DNA from: Corynebacterium sp. zg-331
Lineage (GTDB): Bacteria > Actinomycetota > Actinomycetes > Mycobacteriales > Mycobacteriaceae
NCBI RefSeq assembly: GCF_014267345.1
Contig: NZ_JACMYD010000001.1
Location: forward strand, 620,001 to 684,000
Reading direction: 5' to 3'
DNA: 64,000 nucleotides
Shown here: piece after piece, positions 36,507 through 43,465 of the stretch
Layout of the letters: every line of letters begins with the position of its first letter
Position numbering within the stretch: the stretch's first letter is position 1
Program-made: the position numbers and the translations under genes
The notes under the pieces: model-generated
What the model saw: the letters and a program-made list of their open reading frames with translations, nothing else
Told to the model about the DNA's origin: nothing
Database searches by the model: none

Positions 36507-37850
36507 ATGGACGTATTGATCAGTATTCTTTCCCTCCTCGGTTTCGTGGTGCTCACGGCCAGCACTGGTTTGTTCGTGGCCATCGAGTTTGCCCTCACCG
36601 GGGTGGAGCGTTCCACCGTGGATAATCACGTCAAGGAACGCGGCGACGCCTCCGCCCGCGCCGTGCAGCGGGACTTCCGCAACCTTTCCTTCGTCCTCTC
36701 CGGCGCGCAACTGGGCATCACGATCACGACCCTGGCTACGGGTTTCCTCGCCGAGCCGATCCTGGCTCAGTATTTCACCCCGCTACTGCGCTTGCTGGGA
36801 CTGCCCGAGGAATCATCGACCACGGTGGCGCTGGTGCTGGCCATGCTCGTGGCCACGGTGCTCTCGATGGTGTTCGGGGAACTCGTCCCCAAAAATATCG
36901 CGATCACCATGCCGCTTCCGGTAGCTCGCTTTGTGGTACATCCGGTGCACATCTTTAATACCGCCTTCGCTTGGTTCATCGCCTTTCTCAATGTGACGGC
37001 CAATTGGACGGTGCGCAAGCTGGGGATCGAACCGACCGAGGAGCTCGCCTCCGCGCGCTCCCCCCAAGAGCTCGGCTCCCTGGTGCGCAATTCCGTCGGC
37101 CGTGGCGGCATCGATGCTGCCACGGCCGAGGTATTGGAGGCTTCTCTTAAGTTCGGTGAGACCACGGCCGAGGAACTCATGACCCCTCGATCCACCGTGG
37201 ATCTACTCCAGGCAGAAGAAACCATCCAGCATCTCATCGCCCTCAGCCTGGAGACCGGGCACTCCCGGTTCCCGGTGGTGCGCGGCGATCTCGACGAGAC
37301 CCTGGGCGTGGTGCACGTCAAGGATGCCTTTTCCGTTTCCGCCGCCCAGCGCACCACCGTGACCGTGGGGTCTTTGGCGCGCCCGATTCCCGCTATCCCA
37401 GAGTCCCTGGGCGGTGACGCCGTGCTCAAGGCAGTCCGCTCGGCAGGATCGCAGATGGTGCTAGTGGCCGACGAATACGGTGGCACCGCCGGAATCATCA
37501 CCATCGAAGACGTGGTGGAGGAGATCCTGGGTGATGTTTACGACGAACACGACGATCAGGTCGCGGAGCGAGATTTTCAGCGCTTTGGCACCAGCTGGGA
37601 GGTTTCCGGCCTGGTGCGCACCGCCGAGCTTAGCGAGGAGATCGGCTACCAGGCTCCCGAGGGTCCCTATGAGACCCTCGGCGGGCTCATCATGGCCCAG
37701 CTGGCCCGCATTCCTGTGGTGGGCGATGCCGTGGTTCTCCCCGGTGCGGATCGCTGGCTCGCCAGGGTCTCCGGCATGGATGAGCGCCGCATCGATCGGG
37801 TCATCCTCACCCCGATCACGGAGGAAGAGGCAAAGGAGTACCAGCAGTGA
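36507..37850 (+). CDS. CNNM/CorC-type membrane protein with CBS pair (first of tandem)
   Basis: This 447-residue protein has an N-terminal DUF21 transmembrane domain (about 1-190; ATEFALTG-like AIEFALTGVERS). Two CBS domains (about 205-330; ELMTPRST, RFPVVRGD, VADEYGGTAGIITIEDVVEEILG) and a CorC/HlyC C-terminal domain (about 350-435) follow. Relatives move Mg2+ or other divalent ions or sense them. It overlaps its paralogue by 4 bases (GTGA). Confidence 0.9.
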   Translation: MDVLISILSLLGFVVLTASTGLFVAIEFALTGVERSTVDNHVKERGDASARAVQRDFRNLSFVLSGAQLGITITTLATGFLAEPILAQYFTPLLRLLGLPEESSTTVALVLAMLVATVLSMVFGELVPKNIAITMPLPVARFVVHPVHIFNTAFAWFIAFLNVTANWTVRKLGIEPTEELASARSPQELGSLVRNSVGRGGIDAATAEVLEASLKFGETTAEELMTPRSTVDLLQAEETIQHLIALSLETGHSRFPVVRGDLDETLGVVHVKDAFSVSAAQRTTVTVGSLARPIPAIPESLGGDAVLKAVRSAGSQMVLVADEYGGTAGIITIEDVVEEILGDVYDEHDDQVAERDFQRFGTSWEVSGLVRTAELSEEIGYQAPEGPYETLGGLIMAQLARIPVVGDAVVLPGADRWLARVSGMDERRIDRVILTPITEEEAKEYQQ

Positions 37851-38896
37851 GTATTCTGACCACGGTGGCACTGATCGCCGGCCTGTTGCTCGTCAATGCT
37901 TTCTTTGTGGCCAGCGAGTTCGCCCTAATCTCCTCCCGCAAGGATCGGGTGGAGGCGCTCATCGCCCAGGGGCGTCCCGGTGCGGGAAGGGCGCTCTATG
38001 CTACCGAGCATCTCTCGCTCATGCTCGCCGGGGCGCAGTTTGGTATCACCCTGTGTTCCCTGGTGTTGGGCAAGGTAGCCGAACCCGCCGTCGCCCACTT
38101 CGTGGAGGGGCCTTTTAGCGCCTTGGGGATGCCCGCGGATCTCATCCATCCGCTGTCCTTTCTCATTGCCCTAGCGATCATCACGTTCTTGCATATCCTC
38201 TTCGGGGAGATGGTGCCCAAGAACATCGCCATCGCTGGGCCGGAGACCCTGGCGCTGTGGCTGGCTCCCGGCATCATCGGCTGGGTGCGCCTCACCAAGC
38301 CGATCATTATTTTCCTCAATTGGGTGGCGCGAATCACGCTGCGTCTTTTCGGCATCGAGCAGAAAGACGAGCTGGATTCCACCGTGGATCACACACAGTT
38401 GGCCTCGATGATCGCGGAGTCGCGCGCCGAAGGCTACCTGGATGCCGAGGAACATGCTCGCCTCAGCAAGGCACTGCGCTCGGAAAATCGCAGTCTCACG
38501 GAGGTCATGATCCCGCTTGATCGGGTGCGCAGCCTGGACTTTGGCCGCACGGGCCCCACCATCGGCGACCTAGAAGACCTGGTGCGCGAGACCGGCTTTT
38601 CGCGCTTCCCCGTCACCAGGCGCGACGGCTCCTACCTCGGCTACATCCACGTCAAGGACGTGCTCGGGTGGATGTCCACTTCCTCGGCGCAGACGGTGAT
38701 ACCGCGCACGCAGCTGCGCCCACTCATCTTCATCGATGGCCAGGAGCCGCTCGACGAGGCCTTGCATACCCTGCACGTGCGTTCCGCCCACATGGCCCAG
38801 GTCCGCGATCGCGGCGAGCTCATTGGGATCGTGGCCCTAGAAGATCTCATCGAGGAATACGTGGGAACCGTCACGGACTGGACACACGAGGACTAA
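37847..38896 (+). CDS. CNNM/CorC-type membrane protein with CBS pair (second of tandem)
   Basis: This 349-residue paralogue has the DUF21 domain (VASEFALISSRKDRVEAL; GEMVPKNIAIAGPE) and two CBS domains (EVMIPLDRVRSLD; RFPVTRRDGSYLGYIHVKDVL; LIGIVALEDLIEEYVG). It ends right after the second CBS, so the CorC/HlyC domain of its partner is missing. The GTG start overlapping the upstream stop suggests the two are made together and may form a hetero-oligomer, as proposed for other tandem actinobacterial pairs. Confidence 0.9.
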   Translation: MSILTTVALIAGLLLVNAFFVASEFALISSRKDRVEALIAQGRPGAGRALYATEHLSLMLAGAQFGITLCSLVLGKVAEPAVAHFVEGPFSALGMPADLIHPLSFLIALAIITFLHILFGEMVPKNIAIAGPETLALWLAPGIIGWVRLTKPIIIFLNWVARITLRLFGIEQKDELDSTVDHTQLASMIAESRAEGYLDAEEHARLSKALRSENRSLTEVMIPLDRVRSLDFGRTGPTIGDLEDLVRETGFSRFPVTRRDGSYLGYIHVKDVLGWMSTSSAQTVIPRTQLRPLIFIDGQEPLDEALHTLHVRSAHMAQVRDRGELIGIVALEDLIEEYVGTVTDWTHED

Positions 38897-38898
38897 GG

Positions 38899-39771
38899 AT
38901 GCGCTACCTCGATCCCGAGCAGTGGATGGCGGAGATGGCCGCGCACGAGCGGCGCGCCGACGCGCTGACCGCCGAGCATCGTCGGCGACGCCAACGCCAG
39001 GAAAAGCACCCCGTCTTCGATTTTCTCTTCGACTATTACCAGGTACGCCCCGGACAGTTGCGCCGCTGGCATCCCGGCGTGGGCACGATGCTGCGCGGCC
39101 CCGCTCCGCACGCACAGTGGCGAGATTATCACGGTGAGGACCCCGTGGGGGTGGATGTCGCCGGATTCCTGCACCGGCGCGGCGAAGGCGTGGCCGCGAT
39201 CGGCGAGCTCCTGGTGCGCACCGAACGTCGCCCCGCGCGCTTCGATTGCTTTGGTCTCCATGAATGGGCCATGGTTTACCACGGCACCCCGAGGCACAAT
39301 CTACCGCTGCGCCTAGGAACGGAGGCCACCAACAGGGTGGTAGAAGACCATCAGCTTCGCTGCACTCATTACGATGCCTTCCGCTTTTTCACCCCACCCG
39401 CGCGCCCGCTTAACCTCACGGTGCTCAGCCGTGCGGATCAAATACGCCACGACCAAGGCGGATGCGTGCACGCCACGATGGATCTTTACAAATGGGCCCA
39501 CAAGCTCGGTCCCCTGGTTCCCGGGCAATTGCTTCTTGATTCCTTTACGCTCGCCCGCCGAGCCCGCATCCTGGATATGGAGGCCTCTCCCTATGATGTG
39601 CGCGGACTGGGATTTGGCGTGGTCGCCATTGAAACCGCGGAGGGCAAGACCGAATACGTGCGCCGCCAGCGCGAGTTAAGCCGCAGTGCGCAACCGATCC
39701 GGGAGGCCCTGGTGGAGATTATTGATAAAGTCAAAGAGGCTAGACTTCTAGCCACACGTGCGACTACCTAA
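38899..39771 (+). CDS. Conserved actinobacterial protein, sometimes annotated as 3-methyladenine DNA glycosylase
   Basis: This soluble protein of 290 residues has characteristic blocks HPVFDFLFDYYQVRPGQLRRWHPG, RFDCFGLHEWAMVY and QGGCVHATMDLYKWAHKLGP. I recall the first block from actinobacterial proteins carrying the name '3-methyladenine DNA glycosylase', but I see no HhH-GPD or Tag motif here, so I regard that name as unproven. The many conserved Trp, His and Tyr residues suggest an enzyme. ATG follows AAGG 2 bases after the CNNM stop, so it belongs to the same transcript. Confidence 0.75.
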   Translation: MRYLDPEQWMAEMAAHERRADALTAEHRRRRQRQEKHPVFDFLFDYYQVRPGQLRRWHPGVGTMLRGPAPHAQWRDYHGEDPVGVDVAGFLHRRGEGVAAIGELLVRTERRPARFDCFGLHEWAMVYHGTPRHNLPLRLGTEATNRVVEDHQLRCTHYDAFRFFTPPARPLNLTVLSRADQIRHDQGGCVHATMDLYKWAHKLGPLVPGQLLLDSFTLARRARILDMEASPYDVRGLGFGVVAIETAEGKTEYVRRQRELSRSAQPIREALVEIIDKVKEARLLATRATT

Positions 39772-39789
39772 AACAGGGAGGGTTTCCGG

Positions 39790-41001
39790 GTGCCGGGCCA
39801 ACACAGATCAGAAAGCCAAAGCTATGGCACGGTGATCACCACGATCATCGTCGTCTTTCTCGTCATCGCCGCTGTGGTGTGGTGGCTTTTCTACCACCAC
39901 GACGACTCCGCCGAACCCGGCCAGGCCAACAGCGCCTGCGAGAACACGGTCATCCTCCCCATCGCGGAGCAGTACCCCGGTGCCGCGGACATGTTCCTGC
40001 GCGATTTCTCCGCGCCGTGCGTCACCCCGGAGCTCGTGGACTCCCCCGCTCAGTCGGCCCTCTACATTGGGATCGATTCCCCCGCCACGGACGCGGCGCT
40101 CTCCCAGCAGGGCCGCTCCCGCATTCCCGGCCAGGCCCGCGTGGTGGGCACCGCCCCCGTGGGGTTGAGCGCACCCCAACCCGTGACCGCACCGGTCGAT
40201 CCGCAGGCAGTGTTTTATGGTTCCGATCCCGCTGTCGCCGAGGCGGCGGCCCTGGCGCTCACCCGCGATCCCGAGGCCGCGCAGGCCCTCGTCGCCCGGG
40301 ATGCTCAGGCCGCCGCCCCCGCTGACCCCGCGGTGCCGCTGGCCGTCACCGCGACCACCAACCCCGAGGGACGCGCCTTTAGCCCACTGCCCGACGCCGA
40401 GCTGGCCTTCTCCGCCATCGCCCTGAATCCTCAGGAGGAAACCTCCCAGGAGGTCGTCGACGCCGCCACGGCCGCGGCCTACCCGCAGCAGAAGGAGGGG
40501 CAACGGGACGCCCAGGCTCCCGCCGCCCACACTCTCTTCCTCCTCGATGCCTCCGAACGCATGGCCCCGCAGTTCGATGCCGTTCGCGCTGCTCTCGACG
40601 CGGAGGCGCAACAGCTCGACCAGCCGGTGGCCCTGTGGAATTACTCCTCCCCGCTCAATCCCGGGGTGACGCGCCCGTGGCGCGATAACGTCCCCTTCGG
40701 CCCCGCGCAGGAGATTACCCCGGTGCTCCAGGGATTCGGTACCGGCGGTATTCCGCTGACCCGCACCTCCGTGCTCGCCGCCCTGCGCACCGCCGCCGAG
40801 CACTCGCAGGTCACGGAGCAACCCACCCGGGTGGTGCTCTTTACCTCCGGCACCGCCGCCGAAGACCTCGACGACGCCGCCTTTGACCGCCAGGTGACCA
40901 GCGCGCTAGAAAACCCCCAGGTCTCCCTGGAGGTCGTGCAGGTAGGCGATCAGGCGGATAAGATTCTCACTGACCGGGCAGATTCCACCCGGAAGTTCTA
41001 G
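39790..41001 (+). CDS. Membrane-anchored extracytoplasmic protein with degenerate von Willebrand A-like domain
   Basis: This 403-residue protein has one N-terminal membrane helix (VITTIIVVFLVIAAVVWWLFY). The Ala/Pro/Asp-rich outer part has its first half resembling a solute-binding fold only loosely. The second half (about 250-400) follows the VWA pattern (HTLFLLDASERM, then TRVVLFTSGTAAEDLD), but the metal site DxSxS reads DASER, lacking the second Ser. Start GTG after GGGAGG. Its stop overlaps the convergent MerR gene at CTAG. Function unknown. Confidence 0.75.
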   Translation: MPGQHRSESQSYGTVITTIIVVFLVIAAVVWWLFYHHDDSAEPGQANSACENTVILPIAEQYPGAADMFLRDFSAPCVTPELVDSPAQSALYIGIDSPATDAALSQQGRSRIPGQARVVGTAPVGLSAPQPVTAPVDPQAVFYGSDPAVAEAAALALTRDPEAAQALVARDAQAAAPADPAVPLAVTATTNPEGRAFSPLPDAELAFSAIALNPQEETSQEVVDAATAAAYPQQKEGQRDAQAPAAHTLFLLDASERMAPQFDAVRAALDAEAQQLDQPVALWNYSSPLNPGVTRPWRDNVPFGPAQEITPVLQGFGTGGIPLTRTSVLAALRTAAEHSQVTEQPTRVVLFTSGTAAEDLDDAAFDRQVTSALENPQVSLEVVQVGDQADKILTDRADSTRKF

Positions 41002-41543
41002 GAACTCTTGCGAGCCCGGCGACGGGCCGCGAGTTCATCTACAGCGATCACGTTATCCATCTCCGCGATCCGCTCCGAGGGGAAGGCGGCGATGGTGCCG
41101 GATAGTTCCTTGACGATGCCCGGCACGGCGATGCCGAACACCCCCTGGCCCCCACCCAACAGGTCGATGACTTCGTCCGCCGAACGGCATTCGTACACGG
41201 TGGTGCCGTCGGAGACCAGCGTGATCTCCGCGATATCGTCCACACCACGATCACGGAGACGCTCGACGGCGAGGCGAATATTTTGCAGGGAAATACCGGT
41301 GTCGAGCAGGCGCTTAACAATCTTGAGTACGAGGATATCGCGGAAGGAATACAGGCGCTGCGAGCCAGATCCCCGGGCACCCCGAATAGAAGGTTTGACC
41401 AAGTTGGTGCGCGCCCAGTAATCGAGTTGCCGATACGTGATACCCGCGACCTGGCAGGCGATGGGCACGCGATAGCCCACTTCCTCCCCCGGACCTAGGT
41501 CGAAGAGTGATTGCTGCACAGGGCGATCCTGGATGTTGCTCAC
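40998..41543 (-). CDS. MerR-family transcriptional regulator (Rv1830-type)
   Basis: This 181-residue regulator has a MerR helix-turn-helix: VGYRVPIACQVAGITYRQLDYWARTNLVKPSI, then the wing RGSGSQRLYSFRDILVLKIVKRLLDTGISLQNIRLAV. The C-terminal part is acidic and has no metal Cys. The block OdhI/GarA-MerR-BFN-MerR equals Rv1827-Rv1830. I place the start at GTG (after GGGAG); an upstream TTG would add 21 residues without likeness. A near-perfect 23-bp palindrome lies upstream and may be its own operator. Confidence 0.88.
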   Translation of the reverse strand: MSNIQDRPVQQSLFDLGPGEEVGYRVPIACQVAGITYRQLDYWARTNLVKPSIRGARGSGSQRLYSFRDILVLKIVKRLLDTGISLQNIRLAVERLRDRGVDDIAEITLVSDGTTVYECRSADEVIDLLGGGQGVFGIAVPGIVKELSGTIAAFPSERIAEMDNVIAVDELAARRRARKSS

Positions 41544-41651
41544 GCTCGGTACTCCCACACGGTGTGTTGATCTTTTTGCGCTTTCTCGCGCCTTTCCTAG
41601 GGACAAGACTATCCCACGGCCACAGGAATCACGCGCGACACGCCTTAAAAC

Positions 41652-41674
41652 CTAAACCTCAAGTTGAAGTTTAG
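41652..41674. promoter_or_regulatory. 23-bp near-perfect palindrome, candidate MerR operator
   Basis: Half-sites CTAAACCTCAA and TTGAAGTTTAG flank a central G; 10 of 11 base pairs are symmetric. The core CTCAAGTTGA resembles MerR-family operators such as the SoxR box (CCTCAAGTTAACTTGAGG). It overlaps the BFN stop codon and lies about 110 bases before the MerR start. No convincing -35/-10 around it could be fixed. Confidence 0.6.
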
Positions 41675-42234
41675 AGATCTCTTTCACCGTTGTCATCCCC
41701 AGTCGCATCCGATCCGCCGGAGAGATCCTCCTCCGAGACCCCCAGCTGGCGCATCATGAGCTCGAAATCCGCATCCGCCTGGGCATCCCGGGAGGCCAAT
41801 GACACGGAATCGGGAGTCGGCCCAAAGCTCAGGTTCAGATATTCGCGCAGGGAGTCATCGGCGGCGAAAAAGGAGAACTGAGTGAGTACGTCCTCCGCCA
41901 CCCCAAAGGGCAGCTCCAAAGCACGCGCAACCAGCAGGGCGTCCGAGGGACGAGCATCGATCTCCGCGCCATCATCGAGCACAATGGTGGCCACAAAAAC
42001 CCCCTCGAAGGCACTGGTAATACCAATCTCCGTCGCCCCGGCGACGCGCACAACCTCCGCGAGCACGTCCGCGGTGCTGGGGCGGCGGGGCTCGCTATCC
42101 TCCGCAAGCGCCTCGGCGGCAAGCGGCGATACCCACAGGGGCAGGATCCGGTTGCGTTGTTCCCAACGCAAAACCACGCAGCGAAAGCCCTCCGGCCCCA
42201 CGGCACGGACGCCACGAAACTCAACGGGGATCAT
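41671..42234 (-). CDS. Bifunctional nuclease family (BFN/DUF151) protein
   Basis: This 187-residue protein has the DUF151 core (about 1-135): CVVLRWEQRNRILPLWVSPLAAEAL and DDGAEIDARPSDALLVARALELPFGVAEDVL. An acidic C-terminal tail follows. Plant and Thermotoga members are reported as nucleases or structural relatives; the bacterial role is unsettled. The ATG overlaps the ftsR stop by 4 bases. It is the Rv1829 equivalent. Confidence 0.9.
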   Translation of the reverse strand: MIPVEFRGVRAVGPEGFRCVVLRWEQRNRILPLWVSPLAAEALAEDSEPRRPSTADVLAEVVRVAGATEIGITSAFEGVFVATIVLDDGAEIDARPSDALLVARALELPFGVAEDVLTQFSFFAADDSLREYLNLSFGPTPDSVSLASRDAQADADFELMMRQLGVSEEDLSGGSDATGDDNGERDL

Positions 42235-42938
42235 AGATCCAGCTCGTCTCGCAGGGCCTTCTTGAATAAAGAAGCATGCAGGGAGACGACCAAGGCGCTC
42301 ATCTGCTGGCTCAGCTCCTCGGCCTGCTGCTTGGCGCCGCGGGACTGGGACTTCGCCACGGGCCCAGCCACCTGGCCAATGAGATCCGCCTGGCGGCGCG
42401 CGGCGTTACGCAAGGAGCGCAGGTGACGCTCGTCGAAGCCAAATCCCCGCAGGGCCTCGGCGTTGCTCACCACCGTCACGTCGTCGGCGCTAAAAAGACC
42501 CGCCGCATCCGGACTGATCAACTTCGCCGCCAGACACGCCTCCACCACGGAGGGCGCCACCCCGGCTTTGCGCGCCACCTCGACGTCCGTGAGACGCAGG
42601 GGGGAGCTGCGGAAATTCTCCGGAGCAACCAGGGCGTGCGAGATCGCGGTGACACGCCCGGAATCCATAGCCTCCAGCTGCTCGCGGATCACCTTCAGCG
42701 GGAGGTAGTTATCGCGCTGGGTGGTCAGAATGTAGCGCAACCGCTCCACGTCCTGATCGGTAAAGCGGCGGTAACCCGAGGAGGTCCGCTGGGGCATGAC
42801 CAGACCCTCGGACTCCAAAAATCGAATCTTAGACACGGTGACATCGGGAAATTCCTGACGCAACCGCTCCAGGACGACTCCAATGGACATCGTTTTTTTT
42901 GGCTTCGGCGTGGCCGCAGCTTTACTTACAGCGCTCAT
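42231..42938 (-). CDS. ftsR: MerR-type regulator FtsR
   Basis: This 235-residue regulator has the MerR motif MSIGVVLERLRQEFPDVTVSKIRFLESEGLVMPQRTSSGYRRFTDQDVERLRYIL. A second helical domain (about 110-170) contains ADDVTVVSNAEALRGFGFDERHLRSL. In C. glutamicum the MerR gene next to odhI (cg1631) was named FtsR, an activator of ftsZ; the position here is the same. The orthologue in mycobacteria is Rv1828. Upstream it is 30 bases from odhI, downstream it overlaps the BFN gene. Confidence 0.9.
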   Translation of the reverse strand: MSAVSKAAATPKPKKTMSIGVVLERLRQEFPDVTVSKIRFLESEGLVMPQRTSSGYRRFTDQDVERLRYILTTQRDNYLPLKVIREQLEAMDSGRVTAISHALVAPENFRSSPLRLTDVEVARKAGVAPSVVEACLAAKLISPDAAGLFSADDVTVVSNAEALRGFGFDERHLRSLRNAARRQADLIGQVAGPVAKSQSRGAKQQAEELSQQMSALVVSLHASLFKKALRDELDL

Positions 42939-42968
42939 AGGATGATGACAATAGCGAGAAGGAGGGGT

Positions 42969-43391
42969 TTACTTTGCGGAGGAAAGATACACTAGGCGGA
43001 ACTTACCAATCTGGATTTCATCCCCGGCGGACAGCGTCTCCGCGTTGCGCGGTTCGCGATTGACGTAGGTGCCATTGAGGGATCCCACGTCTACGACCTC
43101 GTACTCGCCGTCGTCGGTGAGACGAAACTCCGCGTGGCGACGCGAAACCGTGACATCGTCGAGGAAGATATCCGACTCCGGGTGACGGCCGGCGGTGGTC
43201 GTAACCTGATCGAGCAGGAATCGGGCGCCGGCGTTGGGGCCACGCTTGACAACGAGGAGCGCAGAACCTTCCGGCAGGTTCTCGGCGCTCACGGCGGCCG
43301 GAGCGCTCGATTCCATCTCCTTGAGCAGATCCGCACGAAAAACCGAGGTGGTTTCCACCTGCTGCTGGCCGGTTCCGGTGTTCTCGCTCAT
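42969..43391 (-). CDS. odhI: FHA-domain regulator OdhI/GarA
   Basis: This 140-residue protein, when unphosphorylated, binds and inhibits 2-oxoglutarate dehydrogenase. PknG phosphorylates the N-terminal ETTS motif, here Glu13-Thr14-Thr15-Ser16, the same numbering as OdhI. The FHA domain (about 50-135) has GRHPESDIFLDDVTVSRRHAEF and SLNGTYVN, the phosphothreonine-binding residues. It is therefore the switch between glutamate formation and the TCA cycle. AGGACT precedes the ATG. Confidence 0.96.
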   Translation of the reverse strand: MSENTGTGQQQVETTSVFRADLLKEMESSAPAAVSAENLPEGSALLVVKRGPNAGARFLLDQVTTTAGRHPESDIFLDDVTVSRRHAEFRLTDDGEYEVVDVGSLNGTYVNREPRNAETLSAGDEIQIGKFRLVYLSSAK

Positions 43392-43465
43392 TACTTTTAG
43401 TCCTCCACTTGTTTGGGGTAAACGCTAGCTACACATCATACCGATATGTCCATCCTCCGACGATG

